Shown here: one piece after another, positions 28,255 to 38,091 of the stretch | Position numbering within the stretch: the first letter of the stretch is position 1 | Layout of the letters: every line of letters begins with the position of its first letter | Assembly: GCA_947628305.1 (NCBI GenBank) | Contig: CANQZG010000006.1 | Location: forward strand, 62,001 to 126,000 | Direction: 5' to 3' | DNA: 64,000 bases | Source of the DNA: an uncultured Muribaculaceae bacterium | Lineage (GTDB): Bacteria; Bacteroidota; Bacteroidia; Bacteroidales; Muribaculaceae | Made by a program: the position numbers and the translations under genes | Notes under the pieces: generated by a model | Database searches by the model: none | Seen by the model: the letters and a program-made list of their open reading frames with translations, nothing else | Told to the model about the DNA's origin: nothing

Positions 28255-30704
28255 TCTAAATCGACAACCGTGATTCCTGCGCCACCGAGGCGTACATCCT
28301 CATCATGGAACGAATCGACCCCCGGTATGGTGGCGAGGTACTGACGGATGGACTGCCGTAACGCGCCTGTGCCTGTCCCGTGGAGAATGCGTACACGCCT
28401 GGCGTTAAATTGCACCGCGTCATCCATGAAATAGGTGATTGCCTGCACGGCTTCGTCCACCCTCATGCCACGCACGTCTATCTCTTGCTTGAAGTTGAGT
28501 TGCCGTTCCCGCAGTCGGTCAGTCGTCCCTGCGCTTACAAATGACGCCTTGCCTGCGCCGCTGTCAATTTTGGCCGTTGTCGGGACAAGACGTTTCGATT
28601 CTACCTCGGTTTTTAGCATGCCGAATGTCACACGGGCCTTTGAACCCGAAATCTCCAATACTTTTCCTACGACACCTTGTCCGTCTAACCTGACATTGTC
28701 GCCGACATTGATTGTGATGACCTTTCTCGTAGGATTGACGGGGGATTTCTCCTTTTTCTTTTTATTTCGGGGGGCTTTTTTCAATAACGGATGGCCTGTG
28801 TCACCGGCTGTAGAGAGAGCCTCTGCTTCGGCTTTAAGCCGTTGGCGGGCCTCGATGGTCTTTTCACGTGCGGCGTTTGCCTCCTTGATGTCACGGATTG
28901 TCCGTTCGATGGATGCATTGCTTCCGGCGATGATTCGTTGTGCCTCCTGTCGGGCCTCGTCAATGATTTCGCGTCGGCTAAGGCGCAGGGTTTCAGCATC
29001 GTTTTCATATCGTTCAAGCAGACTCTCGAGTTTTTTCTCCTTGAGCCGTATCGCCGAACGTTTATTTTCCCAATACCTCTTGTCACGTGTGATGTCGAGC
29101 AGATAACGGTCAAGATTGACATAGTCGCTTCCCACGATTGCGGTTGCGTCCTCGATGACTGACTCCGGCAATCCTGTCTTGCGGGCGATTTCTATGGCGA
29201 ACGAGCTACCGGGGTTGCCGATTGATAGACGGAACATGGGTTGCATCAGATGGCGGTCATACAGCATGGAGCCGTTCACAAGACCGTCGGTATCTTCGGC
29301 AAAGTGTTTGAGGTTCTGGTAATGGGTTGTGATTACCCCCCACATCTTACGTTCGTTCAGTTGCTTTAGTATCGCCTGGGCGATTGCCCCGCCAATCTGT
29401 GGCTCGGTGCCGCCGCCGAATTCGTCAATCAGCATGAGCGATGTGTCGCGTCCCCTTGCGAGCATGAGTTTCATGTTGCGCAGATGGGAACTGTAAGTGG
29501 AAAGGTCATCCTCGATTGATTGGTCATCCCCGATATCAATGAATATGTCATCGAAGATGCCGATGTGGGAGTTTTCATACACCGGGGGGAGCATTCCGCA
29601 TTGAATCATATATTGGATGATTCCGACAGTTTTTAGGCAGACCGATTTCCCTCCGGCGTTAGGTCCCGATATTATCAGTATGCGCTCTTTGTCGTTAAGT
29701 GTTATGTCAAGGGGGACGATTTCTTTGCCCTGACGTTCAAGCGAGAGTTGCAGGACGGGGTGGCATGCGTGATACCATTCCAGTTCGGGGGCAGGGGAGA
29801 GAGTGGGGAGAGTGCCTCCTGTCTCGTTGGCGAAAATCGCTTTTGCCCTGATGAAGTCGAGTTGTCCGAGTATATCGGTCGCGATTGTAATCGGGTCGAT
29901 GAACGGTCGTAGTGTGTCGGCAACGGTGATGAGGATGCGTGTGATTTCGCGTCGTTCATTCATCTGGAGTTCACGCACGCGGTTGTTGGCCTCCACGACT
30001 TCGGCTGGTTCAATGAACACCGTCTTCCCGGTCGCGCTTTCGTCATGAACGATGCCGTTTATTTTACGCTTGTGCATCGGGGCGACGGGGAGCACAAGGC
30101 GTCCGTCACGCATTGACGGTGTCACGTCTGACGTTATGTATCCCTCGGCGACAGCATTTGCGAGCACGCGACGCATTATGCTGTTGATTGTCCCCGATGT
30201 CTGGCGGAGTCGGGAGCGTATATCGGCGAGTTCAGGGGACGCATTGTCCTTGATGTTCCCGTATCGGTCGAGTACACGGTCGATGACGCGGGTGCACTCC
30301 GGCTGTGGCTCTAATTCGGCGACGATGCGTGCGAGCGCGGGATAACGGTCGACACCTTCGGTTGAACGATGTCGGGAGAAGAATGCTGCAACCTCGTCAA
30401 TCAGTCCAAGGAATTGTCTTACCTCTTTCAGTTCATCGGCAGGGAGGAACATCCCCGGTAGTGAAATCTGTGACAGCAAGGATGTGATGTCGGTCAATGA
30501 ATCGAGTTGTAGACGGTCATCGCTCGTTATGACGTCAAGCATCTGTGCGGTGGCATCCAGTCGTTCCCGTACATCGGATTCATCGGATGAAAATGACATT
30601 TCGGAACATTTTTCTGCTCCTAATGTCGATATGAGATGGGATTTCACCATGTTTCGCACGGCGGTAAACCCGATTTTATCTTCAATCCTTTCAGGATAGG
30701 TCAT
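28251..30704 (-). CDS. mutS2: Endonuclease MutS2
   Basis: MutS2-family DNA-structure ATPase/nuclease of 817 residues, linked elsewhere to suppression of recombination and rescue of collided ribosomes. Landmarks: core and clamp N-terminal half, Walker A ISGPNAGGKSVCLKT near 345, Walker B LMLIDEFGGGTEP near 425, a long coiled-coil 510-620, a KOW-like segment near 680, and a C-terminal Smr domain (IDVRGMRVDEAV ... LHGTGTGALR) from about 740. A TAATTTTG -7 element lies at 30727-30734. Convergent with feoAB with no room for an intergenic terminator. Confidence 0.95.
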   Translation of the reverse strand: MTYPERIEDKIGFTAVRNMVKSHLISTLGAEKCSEMSFSSDESDVRERLDATAQMLDVITSDDRLQLDSLTDITSLLSQISLPGMFLPADELKEVRQFLGLIDEVAAFFSRHRSTEGVDRYPALARIVAELEPQPECTRVIDRVLDRYGNIKDNASPELADIRSRLRQTSGTINSIMRRVLANAVAEGYITSDVTPSMRDGRLVLPVAPMHKRKINGIVHDESATGKTVFIEPAEVVEANNRVRELQMNERREITRILITVADTLRPFIDPITIATDILGQLDFIRAKAIFANETGGTLPTLSPAPELEWYHACHPVLQLSLERQGKEIVPLDITLNDKERILIISGPNAGGKSVCLKTVGIIQYMIQCGMLPPVYENSHIGIFDDIFIDIGDDQSIEDDLSTYSSHLRNMKLMLARGRDTSLMLIDEFGGGTEPQIGGAIAQAILKQLNERKMWGVITTHYQNLKHFAEDTDGLVNGSMLYDRHLMQPMFRLSIGNPGSSFAIEIARKTGLPESVIEDATAIVGSDYVNLDRYLLDITRDKRYWENKRSAIRLKEKKLESLLERYENDAETLRLSRREIIDEARQEAQRIIAGSNASIERTIRDIKEANAAREKTIEARQRLKAEAEALSTAGDTGHPLLKKAPRNKKKKEKSPVNPTRKVITINVGDNVRLDGQGVVGKVLEISGSKARVTFGMLKTEVESKRLVPTTAKIDSGAGKASFVSAGTTDRLRERQLNFKQEIDVRGMRVDEAVQAITYFMDDAVQFNARRVRILHGTGTGALRQSIRQYLATIPGVDSFHDEDVRLGGAGITVVDLD

Positions 30705-30837
30705 ATAATCTGTGTTTTTGAGAATACAAAATTACGAAATTTTCATGAGGTGTGAAAAATGGGGTGATTTCCAACAAATTATGTTAAAGATTTGTTATAA
30801 TGATGAATCATGAATGTTCAACTAAATTAAATATATT

Positions 30838-31395
30838 ATGAAGGCTTTAAATCCAAGTTATTGGGGACAGACCCGCGCATGGTGGGTTGTCCTGTTGGTC
30901 GGTATCCTGATGGTTATTTCGGGGTTTGCATATTGGTTCTGGCCACAGGCCGGATATGCCGTGGCTTCGCAGATTTTCGGTTGGATGCTCGTCCTTGCCG
31001 GTGTCGTTCAGCTTCTTGTCGCTTCCGGGCCTAACCGTTCGCGCGGTTGGGGATGGTGGCTCGCAGGCGGTGTAATCGATATGTTCATCGGTTTTATGCT
31101 CGTCAGGTCGGTGATTCTTTCAGAGGTCGTGTTCCCTTATTTCATCGCGTTTATTTTCATTTACTGGGGCATAAGCGCCATAATGAGTTCTGTCGGGCAG
31201 CGGGAACGCCGTTACTGGTGGCTGTATCTCATTAACGGAATCCTGTTACTTGTAATCGGTTTCTTTTTTGTAGAGGCCGGATATGTCCAGGATATGTTGA
31301 TGACAAGTTTTCTTACTTCCCTTGCATTCATATACTGGGGTTTCTCGATAGCGATGCTTTCCTACGACCTCAAGCCTTCGGTGAAAGAAAGGTGA
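30838..31395 (+). CDS. HdeD-like (DUF308) membrane protein
   Basis: A 185-residue protein of about six membrane helices, rich in Trp and Gly, with paired hydrophobic hairpins (WWVVLLVGILMVISGFAYWF, GWWLAGGVIDMFIGFML, YWWLYLINGILLLVIGFFF). This is the layout of DUF308/HdeD proteins, named from an acid-resistance gene of E. coli; the molecular role in Bacteroidales is not known. Transcribed alone and followed by a weak hairpin terminator. Confidence 0.8.
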   Translation: MKALNPSYWGQTRAWWVVLLVGILMVISGFAYWFWPQAGYAVASQIFGWMLVLAGVVQLLVASGPNRSRGWGWWLAGGVIDMFIGFMLVRSVILSEVVFPYFIAFIFIYWGISAIMSSVGQRERRYWWLYLINGILLLVIGFFFVEAGYVQDMLMTSFLTSLAFIYWGFSIAMLSYDLKPSVKER

Positions 31396-31423
31396 GAGTG
31401 AGTTTACCCAAAAATTGCCGATA

Positions 31424-31457
31424 GATGTAATGATTGTGTATAACATTTATCGGCAAT
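31424..31457 (+). terminator. Probable terminator after the HdeD-like gene
   Basis: 15-bp arms with one G-T pair (ATTGCCGATAGATGT / ACATTTATCGGCAAT). The downstream T-tract is poor. The remaining intergenic sequence to 31620 holds a TATTTTTG -7 element (31515-31522) and an AAAGGAG ribosome-binding site for the next gene. Confidence 0.5.
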
Positions 31458-31620
31458 CTTGGTTAAAAAATCTTATTATGGATGAATTGGATGCAAGACT
31501 ATGGATATTATATGTATTTTTGTAAATAGGATAAGTGGATGTAGTTAAACCTTGTAGGCAGTCCACCGTCTAAACTGATGCAAAACGTATAAACAATATC
31601 ATCCAAAGGAGACCAAGAAA

Positions 31621-32670
31621 ATGAAAGGTAAGAAAGTAACATTACTTGTGGCATTGACCCTTCCGCTGGCCGTCGCTCTCAACGGTCAGGGTCTGTATGA
31701 TGACATATATTATAACCCGAAGACCGATACAAAGAAGGCCGAAACTGTGATAAAGAGAGGAAATACATCGTCCAATGGTGTTTATTACCGTTCAGTGGCC
31801 GATTACCCAGCCGCCGATACCTATACGGTTGTGACAAAATCGACACGGAATGTCGATGAATACAACCGTCGTGGCATTTTCGCGACCGCTGATTCTGTCC
31901 CGGCCGACTCTACACAGACTGATAACTTTGCATATACGAGAAGGATAGAGCAATTCTACAATCCCGCGATAGTTTCAGGCTCAAATGACGATGAACTGGC
32001 GACATTGTATTATGCCGAACCTGCCAATGTCAATATCTATGTAAACTCTCCGGGGTACTGGGGCTGGAACTATCCATATTACGGATATGGCTGGGGTTCG
32101 CCCTGGTATGGCCCCTCATGGTACTGGAACAGCTGGTACGGCCCGTCGTGGTCATGGGCATGGAACTGGGGTTGGGGTCCATCGTGGGGATGGGGACCCG
32201 CCTGGGGATGGGGGCCGTCTTGGGGGTGGGGAGGCGGAGTGCCTGTCCGTCCTTACAATCCGCGTCATCCGGGGGCAATAAACCGACCGCACTATGCCAA
32301 CGGTCACAGCGGTTACCGTCCTGCTCCGTCAGGAAGTTATCGTCCGGGGTCCGGACGTTATCCGTCAGGTAATTATCGCCCGGGAACAACCGGCAATTAC
32401 CGTCCCGGCAACAGCGGGAATTATCGACCGGGCACTAATGGAAGTTACACCCGTCCAGGGAATTCATCGAGGCCTACCAATAAAGGTTATCGTCCGTCCT
32501 ATAACAATAACGATAATAATTCACGCCCCTCCTATAACAACAGCAACACTTCGCGTCCGACCTATAATTCGGGAAGCTATAGCCGTCCCGGTCGCTCGTC
32601 AGGCGGGTCGTTCGGCGGCGGAGGACGCCACGGTGGCGTAGGCGGCGGAGGCCGCGGCGGTCGTCGTTGA
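31621..32670 (+). CDS. Secreted Trp/Gly-rich low-complexity protein
   Basis: A 349-residue exported protein. It has an N-terminal signal peptide (about 1-22, ending ALNGQ) and a charged 120-residue region. Then come about 60 residues dominated by W, G, P, Y and S in WGWGPS/WGWGPA repeats (about 140-205), a region of NYRPG/SYRPG repeats (about 230-290), an Asn/Ser/Arg/Pro stretch, and a Gly/Arg tail (GGRHGGVGGGGRGGRR). Such composition suggests a flexible envelope or matrix protein; the aromatic-glycine part could self-associate. The FadL-type porin gene follows 63 bases later. No enzymatic motif is visible. Confidence 0.75.
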   Translation: MKGKKVTLLVALTLPLAVALNGQGLYDDIYYNPKTDTKKAETVIKRGNTSSNGVYYRSVADYPAADTYTVVTKSTRNVDEYNRRGIFATADSVPADSTQTDNFAYTRRIEQFYNPAIVSGSNDDELATLYYAEPANVNIYVNSPGYWGWNYPYYGYGWGSPWYGPSWYWNSWYGPSWSWAWNWGWGPSWGWGPAWGWGPSWGWGGGVPVRPYNPRHPGAINRPHYANGHSGYRPAPSGSYRPGSGRYPSGNYRPGTTGNYRPGNSGNYRPGTNGSYTRPGNSSRPTNKGYRPSYNNNDNNSRPSYNNSNTSRPTYNSGSYSRPGRSSGGSFGGGGRHGGVGGGGRGGRR

Positions 32671-32733
32671 CGCTATTTCGCCTACCACAAATCCCTTATT
32701 TGTTTCAATCTATTAAATGAATTTTAGACAATT

Positions 32734-34425
32734 ATGAGAAAAACGATTATAGTCGGCTCGTTAATGGTGTTGCCCGTGATGTTGATGGGGCAATCGGCGC
32801 TTGACGCTTATCAGCTTGGACAGAGTGGTCTTCGTGGTACAGCCCGGTTTATGTCAATGGGTGGTGCATTCGGTGCGCTTGGTGGTGACCTATCGACCCT
32901 TAACCAGAATCCGGCCGGTATTGGTGTGTACCGTTCAAGCGAAATCGGTGCGACACTTGACATCAATATGCAGTCTACCAAATCCAAGGCGCAGGGGTAC
33001 AGTATGAGCCGTGACCAGACCAAGGTCGCTTGCAATAATTTCGGATACGTAGGTGCGATAAGCCTCGGCTCGACCTCGGCGATGCCTTTTTTCAACTGGG
33101 GTGCAAGTTATTCGAGGGTGGCATCGTTTGACCGTGCCTATCGGGGTGGTTTCAACAATCTCGGATACTCTTTGAGCAACTATGTCGCCGACTATACGAC
33201 GGCGGCCAATCGCTGGACTCCAAGTCAGAATGGCCCGATAAGCAATAATATCGGTGTCAATACGGGCCTTGGTGGCGACAACGCCTATAACCCGTTCCAG
33301 GATTCTTACGCTCCGTGGATGAGCATCCTGATGTATAAAGCCTATGCAATCACCCCGACATCATCATCGCCCGACAACACATCCTATCAAGGGTTGTTCA
33401 AGAACGGTACGACGGGTGTCGGTACATTTGATGTCCTGGAAAAAGGATATGTCGATGAATACTCCATTAACTTCGGTGGCAATGTGATGAACACTGTCTA
33501 TTGGGGTGTAGGATTCGGTATAACGGATATCAGTTATACGTCATCAACCTATTATACTGAAGACCTAAACAACGCAAACATTCAGTCAGTAAAGGCTGTG
33601 ACCGAAGACAGAAATTTTATTACAGATGGAACGGAAACGGGCAACGGAGGTTTCGGACTTGATTCCTATAAACATATCTATGGCACCGGGTTCAATTTCA
33701 AGGCTGGCGTAATCGTCAAGCCAATCAATGAACTTCGATTGGGACTTGCCGTCCACACCCCCACTTGGTACAATATGTCCTACGAGGGTTGGGCGCAGGT
33801 TGACTATGGTTATTCCTCTCATCCTGATTTCAGCGGTGCGTTTGAAAGCGATGGAGGGTATTACGATGCCTTTGATTGGAAATACCGTAGTCCGTGGCGT
33901 CTGATTGCAAGTGCGGCAGGTGTGATTGGCGGAAAGGGTATTGTCAGTGTCGATTATGAATACCGTGCCAACCAGTCGATGAGTGTCAAGGATAATGACG
34001 GAAACGTATACGAAGATATTCAAGGTGACATAAAGAACTATTATCAGTCGAGTAACATATTGCGTCTTGGTGGTGAGTATCGTCTTAACCCCAATTGGAG
34101 TGTACGTGCAGGATACAGCTACGAGTCGAGTCCTGTTAAAAAAGAGGCATCCGACGGTCAGGTGCAGATTTTGACAGAAGGACCTGACAACACGGGGACA
34201 CAACCGTCTTACGCATTTGACAATAACACGCAGTACATCACCTGTGGCGTAGGTTTCCATTATCAGAATTTCTATGTCGATGCGGCATACGTCCATCGTC
34301 ATCGCTCCTCGACGTTCCATGCCTACGATTCATTCCTTGTTGACGGGACGCGGGTTGACGCTCCGAGTGCCAAAATAACTGACAGCAACAATTCTCTCGT
34401 GTTCAGTCTCGGCTTCCGTTTCTGA
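32734..34425 (+). CDS. OmpP1/FadL/TodX-family outer-membrane protein
   Basis: A 563-residue beta-barrel with signal peptide (MRKTIIVGSLMVLPVMLMGQ) and the family N-terminal segment ALDAYQLGQSGLRGTARFMSMGGAFGALGGDLSTLNQNPAGIG. It ends with an aromatic residue (SLVFSLGFRF), as expected for barrel insertion by BamA. The family carries hydrophobic molecules such as fatty acids; Bacteroidetes members are often annotated as hemin receptor or aromatic-hydrocarbon porins without proof. It follows the Trp/Gly-rich gene and ends at a terminator, so the two form a unit. Confidence 0.88.
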   Translation: MRKTIIVGSLMVLPVMLMGQSALDAYQLGQSGLRGTARFMSMGGAFGALGGDLSTLNQNPAGIGVYRSSEIGATLDINMQSTKSKAQGYSMSRDQTKVACNNFGYVGAISLGSTSAMPFFNWGASYSRVASFDRAYRGGFNNLGYSLSNYVADYTTAANRWTPSQNGPISNNIGVNTGLGGDNAYNPFQDSYAPWMSILMYKAYAITPTSSSPDNTSYQGLFKNGTTGVGTFDVLEKGYVDEYSINFGGNVMNTVYWGVGFGITDISYTSSTYYTEDLNNANIQSVKAVTEDRNFITDGTETGNGGFGLDSYKHIYGTGFNFKAGVIVKPINELRLGLAVHTPTWYNMSYEGWAQVDYGYSSHPDFSGAFESDGGYYDAFDWKYRSPWRLIASAAGVIGGKGIVSVDYEYRANQSMSVKDNDGNVYEDIQGDIKNYYQSSNILRLGGEYRLNPNWSVRAGYSYESSPVKKEASDGQVQILTEGPDNTGTQPSYAFDNNTQYITCGVGFHYQNFYVDAAYVHRHRSSTFHAYDSFLVDGTRVDAPSAKITDSNNSLVFSLGFRF

Positions 34426-34451
34426 AACTGATAAAATAATTGTATCTTTAC

Positions 34452-34486
34452 ACCGCCATGGGGATTTTTCCCTGTGGCGGTTTTTC
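34452..34486 (+). terminator. Terminator of the porin unit
   Basis: Stem ACCGCCA/TGGCGGT with an inner GGGA/TCCC continuation, followed by TTTTTC. Confidence 0.9.
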
Positions 34487-34513
34487 AATAAGTCAAGATG
34501 GCTTCATACTCTT

Positions 34514-36511
34514 ATGGCTAAGAAAAAGGAGAAAATCGACCTTGAGAACCCTGATTTCAAGAAAGCGTGGCAACTGTTGCAGTTTACACGTAACTCTGTG
34601 TTCCTGACCGGGAAAGCCGGGTCGGGAAAATCCACTTTTCTGCGCCATATAACGTCAAATACACGCAAGAAATATGTCGTGTTGGCTCCGACGGGTATTG
34701 CAGCCGTGAATGTCGGAGGTCAGACACTTCACTCATTTTTCAGGTTGCCGTTAAAGCCGGTGTTGCCTGATGACCCCGATTTCTCGGTGGTGAGATTGCG
34801 CGAACGCATGAAATACCCGCGCTCGTTAATCAAACTCATCAAGAACCTGGAACTGATTATAATTGATGAAATATCAATGGTCAGGGCCGACACGATGGAT
34901 TTTATTGACCGGTTGTTGCGTGTCTACGGTAACAACATGCGGGAGCCGTTCGGCGGTAAACAGATGCTGCTCGTCGGTGACATATTCCAGCTTGAACCGG
35001 TCATAACGACCGATATGCGTCAGGTCATGCGTCGTTACTATCCCCATCCTTATTTCTTTAATGCACGGGTGTTCAACGAGATGAAGATAGTTCCCATTGA
35101 GTTGCGCAAGGTCTACCGTCAGCGTGACAATGACTTTGTCGAACTTCTTGACCGATTGCGCCTCGGTCGTCAGACACGTGAAGACATTGCGTTGCTGAAC
35201 AGCCGATGTCAGTCTGACGGGCAGGAGGACAATGGCGAAATGGTAATGACGCTCGCGACACGGCGCGACATGGTTGACAATATAAATGAGAGGCATCTCC
35301 GTGAGATAAGGAAGCCTGAATTCACCTATCATGGTAAAGTCAGCGGTGATTTCCCCGAATCATCCCTTCCCGCGCCGTTGGAACTTACATTGAAGGAGGG
35401 CGCACAGGTTGTTTTCATCAAGAACGACCGCGACAAGCGTTGGGTGAACGGGACAATCGGCCGGGTGTCGGCTCTTGATTCAAGCAATCTTGAAGTGACG
35501 CTTGAAGATGGCTCATGCCATGACGTAGAGCCTGAGGTGTGGAGTAACATTAAGTATGAATACGATGAAAAGACACGCCGTGTGAATGAGAAGGAAATCG
35601 GCAGTTTCACACAGTACCCTGTCAGGCTCGCATGGGCGTTGACAATCCATAAGAGTCAGGGGTTGACGTTCAACAAGGTCATTGTTGACATGGGTAGGGG
35701 CGCATTTTCGAGCGGGCAGTCCTACGTCGCATTGTCGCGATGTACATCGCTTGAGGGGATGAGGTTGCGCAGCATGCTGTCAGACAGGGATGTATTTGTT
35801 AATCCGGCGATTGTCGATTTCAGCCGGGAGTTCAACGATGATGTCTTGATTGAGGACGCGTTGCATCACGCCGAGGCCGATGTCGCCTATCGTGATGCGG
35901 CCAAAGCACTTGACAGGGGCGATTTTGTCGATGCGTTTGACCAATTGGTTAAAGGCATGACATTGCGAAATGAACTTGACAACAAAGTGGCGGTGAGGAT
36001 GGTGAGACGTAAATTGAGACAGAGAGCCGCACTCTTGTCGAAACTTGACGAGGCAAACGATGAAATAGGGCGTTTGCGCCGGAAAATGTCGTCTCTTGCC
36101 GTGGAATATGTCTCTATGGGTGATGATTGCCGTGAAGGAGGGATATATGACGCGGCTATCGCCAACTATGAAAAGGCTCTTGACCTTGACGGTTCCATGC
36201 TTGCGGCCATGAAAGGAATGGCCGGGGTGTATCGTGAGAGCGGAGACAGGGACAAGGCTGTGGAGATATTGCGCAGTGCGGTTTCAAGACATCCCGGTGA
36301 CGCCGGAGTGTATGTTTCGTTGTCCACGCTCTACCGCGAATCGGGGTCGCTCCATGATGCGCTTGAAATCATGTTGCTTGCGGCGGACAGGATAGATAAG
36401 AACGCTGACATACATGACGAATTGGCTGCCGTGTACCAACAGGCGGGGGATGACGGACAGGCCGCCAATCATAAGAAAATAGCGCGGGCGTTGCGACGTA
36501 AACGTAAATGA
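34514..36511 (+). CDS. PIF1-like SF1 helicase with C-terminal TPRs
   Basis: A 665-residue protein. Helicase motifs in order: Walker A LTGKAGSGKSTF (about 32-43), motif Ia LAPTGIAAVNVGG, Walker B LIIIDEISMV (about 115), motif III LLVGDIFQLEPV, and the C-terminal WALTIHKSQGLTF and SYVALSRC. From about residue 450 it switches to an alpha-helical tail with a coiled coil and three or four TPRs (YDAAIANYEKALDLDGSML, DKAVEILRSAVSRHPGD). The N-terminal half resembles PIF1/RecD2-type 5'-3' DNA helicases; the TPR part suggests a protein partner. Role probably in DNA repair or replication-fork maintenance, by inference. Confidence 0.88.
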   Translation: MAKKKEKIDLENPDFKKAWQLLQFTRNSVFLTGKAGSGKSTFLRHITSNTRKKYVVLAPTGIAAVNVGGQTLHSFFRLPLKPVLPDDPDFSVVRLRERMKYPRSLIKLIKNLELIIIDEISMVRADTMDFIDRLLRVYGNNMREPFGGKQMLLVGDIFQLEPVITTDMRQVMRRYYPHPYFFNARVFNEMKIVPIELRKVYRQRDNDFVELLDRLRLGRQTREDIALLNSRCQSDGQEDNGEMVMTLATRRDMVDNINERHLREIRKPEFTYHGKVSGDFPESSLPAPLELTLKEGAQVVFIKNDRDKRWVNGTIGRVSALDSSNLEVTLEDGSCHDVEPEVWSNIKYEYDEKTRRVNEKEIGSFTQYPVRLAWALTIHKSQGLTFNKVIVDMGRGAFSSGQSYVALSRCTSLEGMRLRSMLSDRDVFVNPAIVDFSREFNDDVLIEDALHHAEADVAYRDAAKALDRGDFVDAFDQLVKGMTLRNELDNKVAVRMVRRKLRQRAALLSKLDEANDEIGRLRRKMSSLAVEYVSMGDDCREGGIYDAAIANYEKALDLDGSMLAAMKGMAGVYRESGDRDKAVEILRSAVSRHPGDAGVYVSLSTLYRESGSLHDALEIMLLAADRIDKNADIHDELAAVYQQAGDDGQAANHKKIARALRRKRK

Positions 36512-36531
36512 CGGGAAAACACATTTTTTTC

Positions 36532-36562
36532 TTTGTCATTCCATGAAAAAACAGTATATTTG
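36532..36562 (+). promoter_or_regulatory. Promoter of the nfeD-SPFH-peptidase unit
   Basis: TTTG, 19 bases, TATATTTG (36555-36562), 26 bases before the first ATG. Confidence 0.8.
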
Positions 36563-36588
36563 GGAAAATAATAACGATAAACCAATCA

Positions 36589-37026
36589 ATGACTATGTGG
36601 AGTGTATGGCTCATATTGGCGGTGGTGTTGGTGCTCGTGGAGGTGCTGACAGGGTTTGTGGCCGCGTTTTGCTTGGCTGTAGGGTGTCTTGTGGCTATGA
36701 TTGTGGATTTGGCCGGAGGTTCGCTGACGGTTCAGATGTGCAGTGTGGCGGTCGGTACGGCTTTGGCCTTTTTCATATTCGGCCCGATGATTCGCCGTTG
36801 GCATGAACGTAAGTCTGAAGGCGGTCATGCAGCCACTAACATGGATGCCTTGATTGGTCGTGAGGTCATTTTGCCGGAGACATTGGGCGCAGGTCGTGTC
36901 GGGCGTCTCACATTGGATGGTGATAATTGGCAGTTCCGCAGTTGTCATGGAAATGCCATCGAGGCCGGAACGAAGGTGAAAGTGGTCGGTTATGACAGTA
37001 TCGTGTTGACTGTGGAGACGGTTTGA
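36589..37026 (+). CDS. NfeD-family membrane protein
   Basis: A 145-residue short NfeD: two predicted membrane segments (about 4-40 and 48-68) and a C-terminal OB-fold domain (MDALIGREVILPETLGAGRVGRLTLDGDNWQFRS). It lacks the N-terminal serine-protease domain of long NfeD proteins. These proteins normally work beside an SPFH/stomatin partner, encoded 48 bases downstream here, in organising membrane microdomains. Confidence 0.88.
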   Translation: MTMWSVWLILAVVLVLVEVLTGFVAAFCLAVGCLVAMIVDLAGGSLTVQMCSVAVGTALAFFIFGPMIRRWHERKSEGGHAATNMDALIGREVILPETLGAGRVGRLTLDGDNWQFRSCHGNAIEAGTKVKVVGYDSIVLTVETV

Positions 37027-37074
37027 AGCGAAGTATAGATGAAAAAATAAACATCCCTATAAATAAGAAAAATT

Positions 37075-38091
37075 ATGGATACCGGAATGATTCTTTTGAT
37101 TGTGCTGATTTTGCTGGCGATAGCAGTGGTTTTCGCCGGTGTCAAGGTTGTACCACAATCCGAGACACGCGTTATTGAACGTCTTGGACGTTTTCACAGT
37201 GTGCTCGGCCCCGGGTTGAACCTGATATTACCGTTTGTCGACCGTCCCAAGGTCATTTACACACGTCGTATCGAGAATAATATACAGGGGCGTTCGGTCG
37301 TGAGGTATACCGCGACATCGGTCATCGACCTCCGTGAGCAGGTATATGATTTTCCGTCGCAACAGGTCATTACAAAGGATAATGTGATTGCACAGATAGA
37401 CGCATTGATATACTTCCAGATTGTAGACCCGAAGAAATCGGTTTACGAGATAGACAACCTGCCAAATGCAATCGAGAAGTTGACACAGACATCGCTTAGA
37501 AATGTCATCGGAGAGATGATTTTTGACCAGACGTTGACATCGCGTGATACAATTAACGGTAAATTGCAGTCAATCCTTGACGGTGCAACCAATAAATGGG
37601 GCGTTAAAGTGAACCGTGTCGAACTTCAGGACATCACGCCGCCTGACTCGGTGCGTAACGCCATGGAACTTGAGATGCAGGCCGAGCGTAGTCGCCGTGC
37701 CGACATCCTGCGTGCAGAGGGCGAGAAGAAATCGGTGATACTGCTTTCAGAGGGCCAGAAACAATCGCAAATCAATCAAGCCGAGGCGGCCAAGCAAGTG
37801 GCAATCCTTAACGCAGAGGCCGTTAAACAGGCGGAAATCCTGCGTGCCGAGGGTGAGGCACAGGCAAAATTGCTTCAGGCCGATGCCGATGCAGAGGCCA
37901 TACGCCGTATAAAGGCCTCCATGCAGGATTGTAAGACCGACGCCCCGTCCTATATCCTTGCTCAAAAATATATCGCCACGTTGAGCCAGATGGTTGACGG
38001 AAAAGATAACAAGACGGTGTATATACCTTACGAAGCATCGAGCGTGCTTGGGTCGCTCGGCTCGATTAAAGAGATATTTGCCGGTAAATGA
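37075..38091 (+). CDS. SPFH/stomatin-family protein (paraslipin type)
   Basis: A 338-residue membrane-anchored protein: N-terminal helix (GMILLIVLILLAIAVVFAGV), SPFH domain (about 25-200; VVPQSETRVIERLGRFHSVL, PGLNLILPF), then an Ala/Glu-rich coiled coil (about 205-290; RADILRAEGEKKSVILLSEG) that oligomerises. E. coli QmcA is the familiar relative. It is paired with NfeD upstream and its stop overlaps the next gene start by 4 bases (ATGA), tying it to the peptidoglycan-related genes that follow. Confidence 0.93.
   Translation: MDTGMILLIVLILLAIAVVFAGVKVVPQSETRVIERLGRFHSVLGPGLNLILPFVDRPKVIYTRRIENNIQGRSVVRYTATSVIDLREQVYDFPSQQVITKDNVIAQIDALIYFQIVDPKKSVYEIDNLPNAIEKLTQTSLRNVIGEMIFDQTLTSRDTINGKLQSILDGATNKWGVKVNRVELQDITPPDSVRNAMELEMQAERSRRADILRAEGEKKSVILLSEGQKQSQINQAEAAKQVAILNAEAVKQAEILRAEGEAQAKLLQADADAEAIRRIKASMQDCKTDAPSYILAQKYIATLSQMVDGKDNKTVYIPYEASSVLGSLGSIKEIFAGK

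Noticed and set aside
32050..32660. Tandem repeat resembling a CRISPR or DNA minisatellite
   Set aside because: The repetition follows codons for W/G/P and Y-R-P-G in one long frame with a signal peptide; unit lengths vary, so it is protein low complexity, not a CRISPR array.
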